Positions 46,294-58,105 are shown, numbered from the stretch's first letter. The stretch is DNA of 64,000 nt from Sphaerulina vaccinii (GCA_022570795.1 JAKUDP010000001.1:1-64000), one strand, 5' to 3'. The notes: a model not told the origin generated them from the sequence alone. Numbers and translations are program-made.

Positions 46294-46691
46294 AGTTGTA
46301 ATTAGTGCGAGGCAGATGCGGAAAAGGGATGAATCAGGCAGGAATCAGGGAGATACTAATAGGCCCATTGGCAGACTCGCGTCGGTGGCGAACCCAACAT
46401 GTAACGCGTTATGGTGTTTGGCGACATAGCTTGGTTGGAAGATGGCGTTCTTGTGGAGGCTGAGCACATGTCGCGAAGCAGAACAGCATCCTGAACACAG
46501 CCCATGGCTGGCGGCCCAGATGTACATACTTGTTGATCTATTGACGTTGATAGAGCTCAGAAGTGCTTGATGATATGAGGTGTCCCTGCTGGTGGTGGTT
46601 GAGTGAAGAAGGAGAGAAGAGCGAGAGTGGGAGATGTTGTTGACATGAAGAAAGCGGAAAACTTCCGCACTTTTTTGACCACTGCAACATT

Positions 46692-48560
46692 TTGAACCCA
46701 CTCTCTGGAACACATCATCATACCAATTCTTGCATGTCGACAGCGGTGATTCCTCACATCCTACGACGAGCTGGCTCCCGTCTTGACATCTCCTCTCCTT
46801 TCAGCGCCAGTCGCTTGTACGCCACGATGTCTTCCGCAAAACTCCACGGACGAGCATTCTACGAGTCGATCGGCTCTCCGAAATATGTGCTTGCGCCGAT
46901 GGTTGACCAGTCCGAGTTCGCCTGGCGACTACTCACACGATCATTCCTGCCAGCAGAGTTACGATCCAGCATCCTCGCCTATACGCCCATGTTCCACGCG
47001 AAACTCTTCTCCGACAATCCCAAGTACCGAGCAAATCACTTCGAACCTCTGAAGCCTCCGATCACTATGGCAGATCCTCCAGATGCTGAGCACATGAAGA
47101 CGATGGGCGAGGGAGACAAGTACTTAGATGGCAATCCAAAGATGGACAGACCACTCTTCGTCCAGTTCTGTGCCAATGATCCCGATGTGTTCTTGAAGAG
47201 TGCTCAAATGGTCGCGCCATTCTGTGATGCCGTAGACTTGAATCTAGGCTGTCCGCAAGGTATAGCGAAAAGAGGCAACTATGGCGCTTTCTTGCAAGAA
47301 GACTGGGACACAATTTACAAGCTGATCAATAAGCTTCATAAGGACTTGGATGTGCCAGTGACAGCTAAGTTCAGAATACAAGAGACGAGAGAAAAGACGT
47401 TGGAATATGCGAAGATGATTCTGTCTGCTGGTGCGAGTATCATTACTGTTCATGGGAGGCAAAGACATCAGAAAGGTCATGAGACTGGGCTCGCGGATTG
47501 GGCTGTGCTGAGATACCTGCGAGAACAGCTACCCAAAGATACTGTCATGTTTGCAAATGGCAACATTTTGCAGTATGGAGATATCGACAAGTGCCTGGAG
47601 GCGACCGGAGCAGATGGTGTTATGAGTGCTGAGGGAAATTTGTATGACCCCAGCATCTTCGCACAAGGACCACCGGCTGGCGAAGAAGGCAAAGAGTACT
47701 GGAGAGGGCGAGATGGTAAGGGAGGTTACAGAGCTGATGCAGTACTGAGGAGATACCTCGACATAATTCACAAGCACGTCCTCAACCAGGAACCACCACA
47801 ACGAGAAGAGCTCTTTCTGCCCACAGACCCCAGGCCAGAGACAATTGAAACGACAACGACAAGTCTGAAGCGAAATGCTGAGGACACCGCCCCAGGCCAG
47901 GCACCAACCAAGAAGCAGAAGCGCGAAGCCGCGAAGGAGAAGAAGAAGAACGGCACCAAGCCAGAAAAGTGCACAAACGCGAACCTCACAGCAATGCAAC
48001 CCCACTGCTTCCACATCCTCCGCTCCCTCGTCAGCACCCACCACGAAGTCCGCGACGCCCTAGCGCGCTGCCGAGCAGGCGACATAGAAGCCTACGAAAA
48101 CGTCCTCAAGCTCGTCCAAGAAGCAGTCAAAGTTGGTCTCTTAGCATACGAAAAGGATCCAGCGCAATTCGAAACACCCCACGTCCCAGATGAGGAAGAT
48201 GCGGATCCTGAACTGTCTAGTACTGCAGCGGTGCGTCGATGTAAGAGGCCGTTCTGGGTATGTCAACCTTATGTGCGACCATTGCCGAAAGAAGCGTTCG
48301 AGAAGGGCAGTCTGCAGATGAGTAAAAAGGAGAAGGCGAGGCTTGCGGCTGAGCAGGCTGAGAAGGAGAAGGCAAATCCCATCGAGACTGGTCATGTCGA
48401 GGTAGTGAAGACTGCGACCACGAACGGCACAATAGACACAAGTCCATCCGAGAACGGACTTGTCGATGGCCAGAAGCTCGATACCGGCAATTCAACAGAA
48501 GATGCAAACGGTACTGGCGAGCTCACCGAGATACCCAAAGAAGGCATGGTGATGGGATAG
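46692..48560 (+). CDS. DUS1: tRNA-dihydrouridine synthase Dus1
   Basis: Single-exon gene of 622 residues. Dus1 reduces uridine 16/17 in the tRNA D-loop using FMN and NADPH. The FMN barrel begins near residue 64 (KYVLAPMVDQSEFAWR). The catalytic Cys187 lies in VDLNLGCPQGIAKRGNYGAF, followed by VHGRQRHQKG and FANGNI. After the barrel is a Lys-rich segment (TKKQKREAAKEKKK) and a helical C-terminal extension, as in fungal Dus1. Three starts are in frame: 46692, 46734 (M15) and 46827 (M46). The segment from M15 to 45 is Arg/Ser-rich like a mitochondrial presequence, while M46 starts MSSAKLHGRAFYESI, a normal cytosolic N-terminus. Dual targeting is possible. The tail (about 530-622) is low-complexity and polar. 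Confidence 0.92.
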   Translation: MNPLSGTHHHTNSCMSTAVIPHILRRAGSRLDISSPFSASRLYATMSSAKLHGRAFYESIGSPKYVLAPMVDQSEFAWRLLTRSFLPAELRSSILAYTPMFHAKLFSDNPKYRANHFEPLKPPITMADPPDAEHMKTMGEGDKYLDGNPKMDRPLFVQFCANDPDVFLKSAQMVAPFCDAVDLNLGCPQGIAKRGNYGAFLQEDWDTIYKLINKLHKDLDVPVTAKFRIQETREKTLEYAKMILSAGASIITVHGRQRHQKGHETGLADWAVLRYLREQLPKDTVMFANGNILQYGDIDKCLEATGADGVMSAEGNLYDPSIFAQGPPAGEEGKEYWRGRDGKGGYRADAVLRRYLDIIHKHVLNQEPPQREELFLPTDPRPETIETTTTSLKRNAEDTAPGQAPTKKQKREAAKEKKKNGTKPEKCTNANLTAMQPHCFHILRSLVSTHHEVRDALARCRAGDIEAYENVLKLVQEAVKVGLLAYEKDPAQFETPHVPDEEDADPELSSTAAVRRCKRPFWVCQPYVRPLPKEAFEKGSLQMSKKEKARLAAEQAEKEKANPIETGHVEVVKTATTNGTIDTSPSENGLVDGQKLDTGNSTEDANGTGELTEIPKEGMVMG

Positions 48561-48687
48561 ATGAATGCCACGAGATAAGTCCCATCCATTATACCTCTCC
48601 ACTTCGTCCTCATAAAGCACGCCTTCACCCACCACTATTCTAACGCCGAAATCACTGCACAGTCACGAGTCTAGCCCAACTCGCTTT

Positions 48688-50635
48688 CTACACTACGATG
48701 CTTTTCAGCACATTAACAACCTTCTTGGTGTATGCCATCTGCATCAGAGTACCAGCAAATGGATCAGCCTCGCCTTCAGCAGACTCCGTGGCATCTAGTG
48801 CCTCGCCACCACGGATACATGCTTCCACAGCCTGACGGTACCGCTCGCCCATCTGCTTCCTAACACCAGCCAGTATCGCAGGCTCTTCCAGGATGCGACT
48901 CCGGATCTGCCGTATGTTCTCTGGACTTTCTGCCAATTTCTGAGGTTCAAAGCCCATTATGCTCTTAACAGGCTTCCAATATGCAACCTCCAACAACACA
49001 ATACCAAGGCTATACACGTCGAACGTCTTTCGATAAGGTCCCTGGTAGTCTGGATGTCTATACATTTCGCCATATGGATCTGTAATGGGGTAGGTATAAC
49101 CTGCCTCGTCACCAGGAGAATACTCGAAACCAGACAGGCGCATGTTGTGATCCGGAGAAGATGCCACAAGCACATTAGCACTGCTGATGTCCTTGTGTAA
49201 CCATCCTACTGCATGGAGATGCAAGAGAGATCTGGTCAGACTTCGAGCTGCCTCGATCTTCGTGTTAAGCTCAGGCTCGTCTTGCTCGAGCGCACGCTCT
49301 AGTGCGATCTCTTCTGCGCCATGCTCGAACACGAATCCATATCTCGTGCTCGATAAGTCATGAACCACCCCCAAACATCTAGCCGGCAAACCAAACTCTC
49401 CTGGCAGTTCCGGATGCTCCAACATCGCACACAGTCTGTGGACATCACGTACCACTTTGTCGGCAATTCTGGGCGGAAAGAACGGGTCATCATACTCTGG
49501 ATCATATGGAATCGCTGTGTATTTCTTCCACTCGATCATCACCTTGCCTTCGTTCGACTTTAAGGTTTAAGGTGGCAATTGAGCGACGCTCTCGCTCATA
49601 GCCAGGAGGTAATTTGAGGTCTTTGATGAGAAGCTTGGTTGTCTCGGGAGCATCGAGAGTCGGATCATCTAGCTTTTGGCGAAAGAGACTGAACTTGAGC
49701 AGCTTTTCGAAATCAGGCATTGGATCTAATGACTTGACATCACTGGCTCTCCTCACATGAGCTTCTAGATCGTTCAACTGGTGCTGCATGGCATGTAACG
49801 CTGCCTTCTCTCCACAATCATCCTGGACGTGCGACACACTAACGAGGCTCAAGCATGCCTCATGACCAAGTTCGAGAAGTTCCTTCTGGATAGCTACATC
49901 ACTGGTATGCTGCAGGTCGACCACAAGTTCCTGGACGCGGTGAAGATGCGTCTTCAAAGATTGTTTGTCCTGGTCAGCCCAGATTATGCGTTGCTGGCCA
50001 TGTCCTTTGCGAGCGGTCATTGTCAAGATTTTCAAGAAGATGTTATTCTTCTTCTCGCCCGCGAACTCGAATCGAAGGATGTCTACTGCAGCAGCAACAT
50101 CATCGAGTCCAGCACGAGATACATCCTCTTCGTTCGAGTTAGAGGAGGTGTGTTGGTCGCCATCGGTAGTGGCAGCAGGGGACAACTCAGTACCCGCGTC
50201 GTTCGCCAATGGCACCGGCCGTGAATGCGCAGACTCGTCAGCGTCGCGCTTTCTCTTCCGAGATCGCGGAGTTGCTTCTTCGTCGACATACTTCCTCGCA
50301 ATATCAGCAAGACTTTGAACTTTGGTCCTTATCTCGCACAACGTCGCTCGATGCGCTTCGTACAGATGATGATCGTCTTTTTCCTGCACCAAGCCCATAA
50401 GATCTGCCCAATCTATGAGAGTCGAATACTGGAACAGCAATCTGAGTCGCAACGATCCCAGATCTTCTGGTAAATTCGTTCGATCTACAAAGATCTCGCA
50501 GGCTGTATATGTCCACGTCAGTCAGTCGATACATCAGCAGTATCGAGCTTTACTGGGGATAGAGGTGTCTCAATTACCACTTTTGATGCCATGCAAAGCA
50601 TCGACAGCCGCTCCAAGATCTGCCTCATTCGCCAT
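48688..50635 (-). pseudogene. HeLo-domain pseudokinase with 7-bp duplication frameshift
   Basis: Exon 1 is 50635-50578, the intron 50577-50503, exon 2 from 50502 to 48688. The N-terminus is a HeLo (prion-inhibition/cell-death) domain: CEIFVDRTNLPEDLGSLRLR and TLIDWADLMGLVQ. A linker with a nuclear-like RSRKRKRD follows. The C-terminal half is kinase-like: VMIEWKKY, HLHAVGWLHKDISSANVLVA (catalytic loop with D and N), then LSGFEYS where DFG is expected, so the metal-binding Asp is gone. At 49560-49573 the 7-mer TTAAGGT is doubled; this shifts the frame between the halves. Removing one unit gives a 621-residue open frame that reads ATLKSNEGKVMIEW across the site. It is a pseudogene unless the duplication is an error. 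Such HeLo-kinase proteins belong to fungal cell-death networks. Confidence 0.75.
49560..49573. repeat. 7-bp tandem duplication causing the frameshift
   Basis: TTAAGGT occurs twice in a row (49560-49566, 49567-49573). One copy keeps the HeLo-kinase frame open from 50635 to 48688; two copies shift it by one base. Confidence 0.85.
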
Positions 50636-52557
50636 ATCATAAAGCCCGCAACGTCCACGATAAGGCAGTCAGCTAGCACAGTACATACATGTATGTATGG
50701 ACGTGAGCACTGGGGACGTCATCACCGAAGCACAGTGGCTTGCGATGTGGAAGGACTGAGCATGTCGTGTAGCGACATGCAACATCGCGTAGCTGAGCAA
50801 GGCACACCAATCACCACACACATTCCATGCTGCTGACGGTAATGCGACAGCTACCAAGATACTGAAGGAAAGTACGACGATAGGCTGTGTTATTCAAAAG
50901 GCCACTCGACAGAGACTACGAATGATGCTGACAAGATCACCGCAATGCTTCAATGCGTAAAGTGGAACATGATATCCCTTCTCAATGGGACTATCGAACA
51001 ACAATACAGACAACTTCGAGTGCTCGACTTCCAACAGCGCGTACGCGACGCGCAACTTCCAATGACCTGCTGTCGCACTGCGAACTCACGTCTGGATTCC
51101 ATCAGCTGATGTTGCTGACAACGAAGGCGTTTCAGCAGACCCTTTCTGGACCCAAGTCAGTGGTCTGGGACCGAGTACTGGCTGCCGAGCGATAGTGTAC
51201 CAGATCTTTCTATAAATTGAGACAAGCGCCTCTGCCGCACCAAGTGCCGCTTGTGATATATGAAGCTTCTTGGTAGCGAGGAAAGTCTAACTTGAGGCTT
51301 CAGTATTTGTCTCGGAAATCGGGATTTGATGGGCAGGAGTTTTGCAAGAGTCGAGCGACGAGACATGCAGTGTTGATCTTGGCGCTGTACGAGATGCAAG
51401 ACATGCGCTGTTGATCTTGGAGGCGGTGCTTATTGCAACATATGCGAGGGCTTCGACGTGACCTGACACTGCCTGTAGCATACGATTTGAAAATTCAACA
51501 CAATCGAACTCGCTGGGATGACCAGGCCATAGACCATCGGTGGGACGACAGGAAAGAAGCGAGCCTGGACTTTCGCAGAGCATTACCATGATCTTGACTG
51601 CGCACGGCGTTGCACACTAACTCACTACCAAGACGTCTGGAGTCAGCTACCAAGAGCGAGCCATCCGGCATCTTGAATCACTATCATGAAGATCGTCTAT
51701 CGCCACATGACAGTAACTATCAAATCTTGCACCTGTTCTAGGAGGTCGCTTGTCAACGAGTGAGACAAGTCCAACTCAATCTCTTCATGACAGCCGAGCA
51801 CCTCTTCTCGGCGGTCTCACTTGTACCAAGTCGCAGCAGCGAGCGGCATCTGTCACCGGTAACACCACTGGGTCGGGTTCTTCTGCTCACTCCCTGTACG
51901 CAGCATCAGACTGAAATTGAGTGTTGGAGTGTCCAACCCAGTATGCTCGGACAGATCGATGTATCTCATCAAGATAGCAAGTGAAGTCGATGAAATCCAG
52001 GTACGAGATTGCAGATAGATCTACCTTAATACGAGTTCCAAGAATGCTTGACCTGACCACAGACTTATATGCAGCAGTAGTAGCTCTTACATTATGTATT
52101 CAACTATTTCATACACCATATGCTACAGATTCGAGGAATTTCAGGAGAACGCTCGAACGCTCAAATAACATATAGTACACGCAAAATTGTGCAGAAGTCA
52201 AAGATCGGTTTTTACTTTCCGGAATAACAACAATAGGGACCGAATGAATGAAGGAGATTGTAAGCTTCCAGCAGCTTAGTTGCCATAGCCGGAAGGTTTC
52301 TTGGGCTTCTTGTGGTGAGATGGCTTGTACGACTGCAAGAAAGAGAAAGCAAATCAGCGAAAATTCGATCTTAAGAAATCACTAGATACCATTCTGTCGA
52401 AGGACCGTCCATACACCCGCGCTCTCTATAACTGATGCCCACCAAACAAACAACGCCAAAGACACACATAGTCCCCGCTTCCTGTCGTAATGATTGTTGT
52501 TCTCTTTTTCCTTTTCTTTTCAAATGAATGACATGCACCTATCATGTGCCTATCTCT
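50636..52557. other. Intergenic, no supported gene
   Basis: About 1.9 kb without a convincing gene. A short direct repeat (ACATGC.. followed by TGTTGATCTTGG) occurs at about 51363 and 51398. A 100-codon minus frame at 51589-51287 has no domain and overlaps that repeat. The segment near 52050-52170 is somewhat AT-richer. Toward 52200-52560 it is the 3' flank of the secreted-protein gene. Confidence 0.4.
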
Positions 52558-54036
52558 CTACCACCATCCAAAGTTGAACCAGTTGGAGACATTCCACCAG
52601 TTACCACTAGAGCTAGAGCTACCACTCACATTCAAAGTGTAGGTCCAAGATTGCTTGCACTCGTACTTGTGGCCGCCGCTGTTAGTGATACCGATGGAAG
52701 CGTATCCGCTAGCGCTGAGGTAGGTGGTGTAGAGCGAGCAATAGGTACCGAAGGAGATGCCGTCCTTGTGGAGGTATTGTCTGTTGATGCAGAAGTTAGT
52801 CACTGTCGTGAGCTTAGGTGATGTGGAAGGTCTTACGCGTTAAACATGTTGCACTGAGTCTTGCTACCCTTAGCAGCGTTGGCCTCGTTCTGGAGAAGAG
52901 CATAGTTGCTGCAAACTTGTGGGTTGAATGGACCTGGGAAGAACTTGCCACCCATCTGGTACTTTGGTGCGTAGATGCCCTTGCCGCCGCAGTTCTCGGG
53001 CTGCTTCCATGGGTAAGTTGGTGGGGTGGTAGTAGAGGTTGGCTTTCCAGTCTTTGTTGGTGTTGATGGAGGAGTCGAGCATCGTGGTGGAGTGACCTTG
53101 TTGGTCTTGTCGTAACCGTTGCTGGCGGTGATGACAATTTGGAACTGCTCGTCCGTCTGGCCAGTGTTTGTTGCCATGGAGGCGTCGATGTTGGAGCCCC
53201 AGAGTGTGCACTTGAAGGAGGTCATTGATGGTGGGTTAGGGCAGTTCTGTCCCCAGACGGTTGGGTAGCCTGGGTCGTAGGTAGAGTCGTTGTTGGTTGG
53301 GTTGAGGGATGGGTCACGCTCGGCGAAGATGTCCTAGAGCAAATGTTAGTGAATATGTATAAAACGTGACGCGAAGGCAGCGAGAACTTACGAAAGCAGT
53401 GCAGAGGTCAGTGGCATCGCAGCGAGCAGCACAGTCGGAGACACTGTAGGTCTTGAGGGTGAAGAGACCGAGGTAAGAGCTTCCTTGAACAGCACCGTTC
53501 AAGTCCTTGAAGACCTGAGAGTACTGGTTGCCGTCCTTAGATGGGACAGAAGTAGGAGCACTCTTGGCGGACTGGTGCAGCTTTGGGTAGGCAAGGAATG
53601 CACTGGCAGTGTCTGGAGATGGCACTGGTCCGTATCCATCTGGCTGAGGTGCGCAAGGATCGAGAGGGTTGATGAAACCACAGTATGTGCCAGCCTCTGG
53701 TTGAGTCACGCAAGCCTGACCGGCAGTGGTGGTCTTCGATGCAGCGAGAGCTGGATCAGTTGTGTAAGAAGTGGCCAAAGCTGGGTAGTATGGCGTGTAA
53801 GAGGTATCCTGCCAAGCACGCTTCTTGTTGGCATTGCCAGTAGCTTGAGCAGTTGCAACACCGGTGATGGTGACGCTGGTGTAGATGGTGGCAGTCTCGC
53901 TGTTGTCGACAGCCGATGGTCCTTGTGGGACTGGTGTAGCAGCAGCGAGCTGGTTCACGTCGAGTTGTGGTGCCGGCGCCGGGCTGGCAGATACCACAGC
54001 GGCGAGGGCCGCACAGGCAATGGCGATGCGCTGCAT
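52558..54036 (-). CDS. Large secreted protein with PAN/apple-like cysteine pattern
   Basis: Exons 54036-53392, 53333-52837 and 52780-52558, introns 58 and 56 bp with clean GTAAG donors, 454 residues. The N-terminus is a signal peptide (MQRIAIACAALAAVVSASPA). A Thr/Ala-rich segment carries a possible Kex2-like site (NKKRAWQD, near 70). The middle has a cysteine pattern like apple/PAN-type modules (YSVSDCAARCDATDLCTAF, later SFKCTLWGS). A Pro/Thr linker (STPPSTPTKTGKPTSTTTPP) precedes a second globular region (ENCGGKGIYAPKYQMGG). The C-terminus is Ser-rich and ends in an unusual aromatic tail (GNWWNVSNWFNFGWW). It is likely an extracellular or wall-bound carbohydrate- or protein-binding protein. 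No catalytic motif is recognised. Confidence 0.85.
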
Positions 54037-56890
54037 CTTGAAGCTGTATCAATGGATCCTTGGAAGAATGATAGTACCTGGCGAAGGTGGAAGCTGGTGA
54101 ATGAAGATGGTCCTTGCTCAGGTAATGGTATGAGTGAGTGTGGTCAAGGAAGCTTGATGGATGAAGATCTCTTGCTTCGTGGGATCTTCTTGGACTCTTA
54201 TACTGCGTGAGGGCCTCGTGGCTCAATGGCCTCGAACACTCGAACGCAGTCTGTGTCCTGCATGGTCTGAGCGTTCTTCAGCTGTCCTTGACCAAATTCT
54301 TCGCCCGATATGGCCGACGTGGCCGGCGCACGGGACAGCATAGGACTCTTCCTGGTGGTGGAGCGAAGGAGTTGGAAGCTGTGGCCAAGTCCGTAGCCTG
54401 AATCGCCCGCGCCTATGGTCGTGCTAGTTCATACTCTATGCAAGAGGGTCTTCCTAATGTGGCAATCATGTGGATGACTACGGTAGAAGAAGTCAGGCGC
54501 CATCTTCGGATGATATCCGTGATTAATGGCCTCCACGATCTGGCGTACGGCCACTGGCTGGTGCATTCTTTGTCCGCATGCCTCTTGCAGAATACGCCGT
54601 CCCTTGTCTCGAAGCTATTAATGATTGACAGTCAAGATATCTGGGAAACGTGAGACACGGAGAAGCTGATTCAGACTGGTGTACCATTCTTCGATGCTCA
54701 TCCTTCTTTCAACGACGGTCATGCGATGTCGAAGTGCCGGATGCCGTGCATGAAAAGGAGCTCTTCGGCAGAACTTACCGATGGCCTCGCCCCCGAAAAG
54801 AGAAAATGATCATCAGGTACAGAGTTTAAAGTTCACGTGGCTCTGCACTATCAACGGGAGCGTTGACGTTATTTGGTTGTCCGCGTGCCCGCCCGCACCT
54901 GTGCTTATCAGCAACAAGACCGTCATATGATGCAACGGTCTTGTTGATATTGTCGCATGGTCGTACTAATGCTGGGTTTGTTGTGATGGAAATCGACTTG
55001 CTTGAGTAGAATAATGTTGTGATCGAGCTCACCCGTTTCGATCGCTAGCGGCCTCAAATTGCTGGAAAGCGCCGAATGCGAGTCGCGTTATGGATCGGGC
55101 TTGGAGTTAGAAGTTTAGAAAGCAGCCGGACTGCAACTTTCGAAGCATGAGCTAAATCAATCTCTCACAAACGTGGAAATGCTGCTACAAACCTTCGTGA
55201 CACGACTTCGACTGTTCTGGCTGTATAGCTTGCCACATCTGCTATACGAAGCTCCTGTCTCAGACCTTCTTTGCGAGTCACAGGAGTATCATGTGCTGCA
55301 GCTCGTATTCCAAAGCTTCGAGATATTTCGGAATAGCTTGTGCGCCTTCGATGCAGCGAATATCATATCGCAATCGGAAGTCGGCAGAAGGCCTCGTCTC
55401 GGTGCAGGTACGGCGTGGTTGCTGGCGTTGCTATGTGCGCCCTTTCATGGCTGTGCTGCCGTCTAGACCTCTTTCTGCACACAATGGTATGGATGCATAT
55501 CGAGATGCCAATACCAGACTACTGCATCGTATACCTCAATCGATGGGCTTCAGCGAATGTACCAGTAGTCTGGCCAAGAAGCGATGACTGTACAGTCTGC
55601 TCTCAGCTGAGGTGGCACTTCTGGACGCGGCTTGAGTGCACGAAGGCGTCGGTCTGGTATAGCAGTGGAGTGCCAGCGTTCGCACGTAAGGTTGATGATG
55701 GATATGCTTGCAGCCTCAGGATGGTTTCGACTACTGCAAGAGGCAAGATCGTAGTTGGCAGAGGTGTTTGCAAAGCTTGAGAAGCTGAAAACCCCCACCG
55801 AGTAAAACTGCACCACGTGAGCGGCTTTTGACAATTCAGTTCGGCGGCAACTCACGGAAAAATCAATCTCGTGCCAATGCCATGTCCTGCCACCTCACTT
55901 CCAGGTTTTCTACTGTATGCACATGCAGCTTGAACTTCAGCAGTAGCCAAGTCGAAATGCATCACGCCAGCTATAGTCATAGGCTTTCTCTTCGCTGTCG
56001 GCAGGTGTCCAGATCACAATTGCGTGCCACGATTCGATCTTGATTGCCAATGTGCCATGCGAGTGCCGCAGCCACGAGCTCACACGTGCAGTAGGGACTC
56101 CACTTGCGTACAGCATTTCAAGCTTCTTCCTTCCTAATTCGCCGAACGCGGGCTGAGAACAGTTAGCTATAGGCCAAATCCGGCCATGCATCAGAAGTCA
56201 TCTTGAGATAACGGGCACATCGTCAGTGTCGCCTCAACGACATGTTGGTGAGCCACGTATGAAGCCTGCCTTCACGCAGTGACGGCTGGCCGGCAGACTT
56301 GCCAAGATGCGTGATTCCTGGCAGTCGGCCATACTCGAACTCTCATCATCTGGACCCGCAGTGGGTAAATGTTTACTGATCTTTTGACAAAGTTGAAGGA
56401 GTTAAGCATTGCAGACTTTTTAGTGTGCTAAGAATCTCTTGATGTTCGACAACCCAGCTTGCTCGCAGGGTACAAGCGTCGGATCTGCCGGTCTGCAAGA
56501 TACTTCGTGGCTGATGAGCCAGATGCTCGGAACCCGGACCATCCGCCGATGCAAATCTGGCTTACAGCCTCAATGCTTGTCTGGAGGCGTTAGTCTAGAT
56601 GTGAACAGAATTCGACTTTTCGAGCTGGCCAGGCCATGCTTGAGATATCATCCGCACGCTTCGAGTGGGCTTCTCCTGTACCAAGGCCAAAAAGCAAAGG
56701 ATGCCAGCGAGCGGAAGTCGCGATCATCGGAAAAGAATGCCACGCAAGTCCAACATTGCTGGAGCATGCCACGTTGTTCCTCACTGACTCACCTTGTAGC
56801 ACAGCCTTTGCTGGCGGAGGTCGCGAGAGAGCGCCAAAGCTGGGCACAGAGTGACCATATCAAGAGCACAAAGTTTGTTGGCATATCGCA
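54037..56890. other. Intergenic, no supported gene
   Basis: About 2.85 kb. The first 200 bp is the promoter side of the secreted-protein gene. Several overlapping frames of 60-100 codons (for example 55173-55466 plus) lack domains or matching splice sites. An inverted repeat (ACCAGACTACTG at about 55512 and CAGTAGTCTGG at about 55562) could form a hairpin. I found no tRNA. Confidence 0.4.
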
Positions 56891-58105
56891 CTATGCTGCG
56901 TCCCGCCAAATGCTCCTAGCTGTGTCTCTGACGAGTATGAGCTTCTCCCACATCCTCTCGACATTCATGTCTTTGCCACCAGCGAGTGACGAGCTCGAGA
57001 AGCCGCATTGCGGACTGAGCGATAAGGAATCCAAAGCTTGCTCCTTCGTGATGCCTTGACCTTTTGACACCCATTCGGCAGCCTCTGCGATGCCTCGCCT
57101 TAAGTCATCCGTAGTCTCCAGATCTGCCTTCTTGGTCGAGACCAAGCCCAGGACTACATTCTTTCCCGGGGGCAGATTCTGTAGACACTCGAAGCCTCCT
57201 GTACGCTCACCATCGTCGAATTCGAGGTAGTAAGAGTTGTAGTCTGTCTTGGTGAACAGCTTCTGGGCGATCTTGTCATAGCTTCCAGATACCCAGTGCG
57301 TTGATCCTGACATGTTTCCACGACACAGATGCGTGCCCATATGGAGGTCATCGCCTGGCTTGACCCGCAGGAAGTAGTTGTGAGCTTCCAGATACAAGTC
57401 AAGTAGAGCATCCGTGTCAATCCCATCCTTCTTGCAACCATCGATGAACTGCGAGGAGCAGAAATAGGTGAGATGTGGGTCGTCAATCTGTATGTTGCGA
57501 CAGCCGGCTGAGTACAGTGCTTCGATCTCTAAAGCGTACGCCTTGCCGAGAGCTTTGAAGTATTCCTCGTCAGTCTTGTAGCCAGATGTCGAAGTGAATG
57601 CTGTCCCCGGCTTCAGCTGGATATGTTGGTAGTTCGGCGCTGGCATAGTGATCTTTGCTTCTTTCCACACCTCTGGCTCCAAGGCAGACTTGACGATTTC
57701 CCACTCTTCCAGGTAAGCACTCTGGCGCCACTCTATTGGCCCAGTACATACAACGGCAGCACGAGTCTTGGCTCCCATCTTTGCTAGGCCGGTGGTTGTT
57801 GGGAAGTCGGTGCGAAAGGCATCCGGAATTGGTAGCTCAGGATTGGGTGTCATACCATCTAGTGTTTCGAAGAAGCCACCATAGAAGATGTGCCGACAAT
57901 ATTCACCAGAACAGATCGGTCTGATCTCAAGCTCCAGTTGCCTTTGGACTACTTCTCTGATCGCTCTGCTTTCTGCCTCCTTGATCTTGTCGTCATTGAC
58001 GACCTCGTACATCTGAGAGGGAGAAGACAGAGTTGATCGGGCTTCGAGCAGCCATTTCGGCCGCAAGAGCGAGCCAATCTGGTCCATTCGGTGAGGCGGA
58101 GCCAT
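56891..58105 (-). CDS. MetE C-terminal-like (UROD/MetE superfamily) protein
   Basis: Single-exon 404-residue product if started at the well-placed ATG at 58105 (context TGCCATGGC, MAPPHRMDQIGSLLRPKWLL). The frame is open to 58240, but those 45 residues look like leader sequence. The fold is that of the C-terminal domain of cobalamin-independent methionine synthase. Zinc-ligand positions are kept: His and Cys in GTHLCRGN, a Glu in YLEFDDGERTGGFE, and the late Cys in LSPQCGF. Other marks are IQIDDPHLTYFC and LGLVSTKKADLE. It lacks the N-terminal MetE half, so it is not methionine synthase itself. Stand-alone homologues are common in fungi, with unproven methyl-transfer roles. Intact. Confidence 0.85.
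   Translation of the reverse strand: MAPPHRMDQIGSLLRPKWLLEARSTLSSPSQMYEVVNDDKIKEAESRAIREVVQRQLELEIRPICSGEYCRHIFYGGFFETLDGMTPNPELPIPDAFRTDFPTTTGLAKMGAKTRAAVVCTGPIEWRQSAYLEEWEIVKSALEPEVWKEAKITMPAPNYQHIQLKPGTAFTSTSGYKTDEEYFKALGKAYALEIEALYSAGCRNIQIDDPHLTYFCSSQFIDGCKKDGIDTDALLDLYLEAHNYFLRVKPGDDLHMGTHLCRGNMSGSTHWVSGSYDKIAQKLFTKTDYNSYYLEFDDGERTGGFECLQNLPPGKNVVLGLVSTKKADLETTDDLRRGIAEAAEWVSKGQGITKEQALDSLSLSPQCGFSSSSLAGGKDMNVERMWEKLILVRDTARSIWRDAA

Noticed and set aside
54207..54265. tRNA-like start GGCCTCGTGGCTCAATGG
   Set aside because: No T-arm (GTTCGANNC) or acceptor pairing follows, so it is not a tRNA gene.
56439..57059. 206-codon plus-strand frame
   Set aside because: No domain, composition unlike neighbours, and it overlaps the 3' end of the MetE-like gene in antisense.
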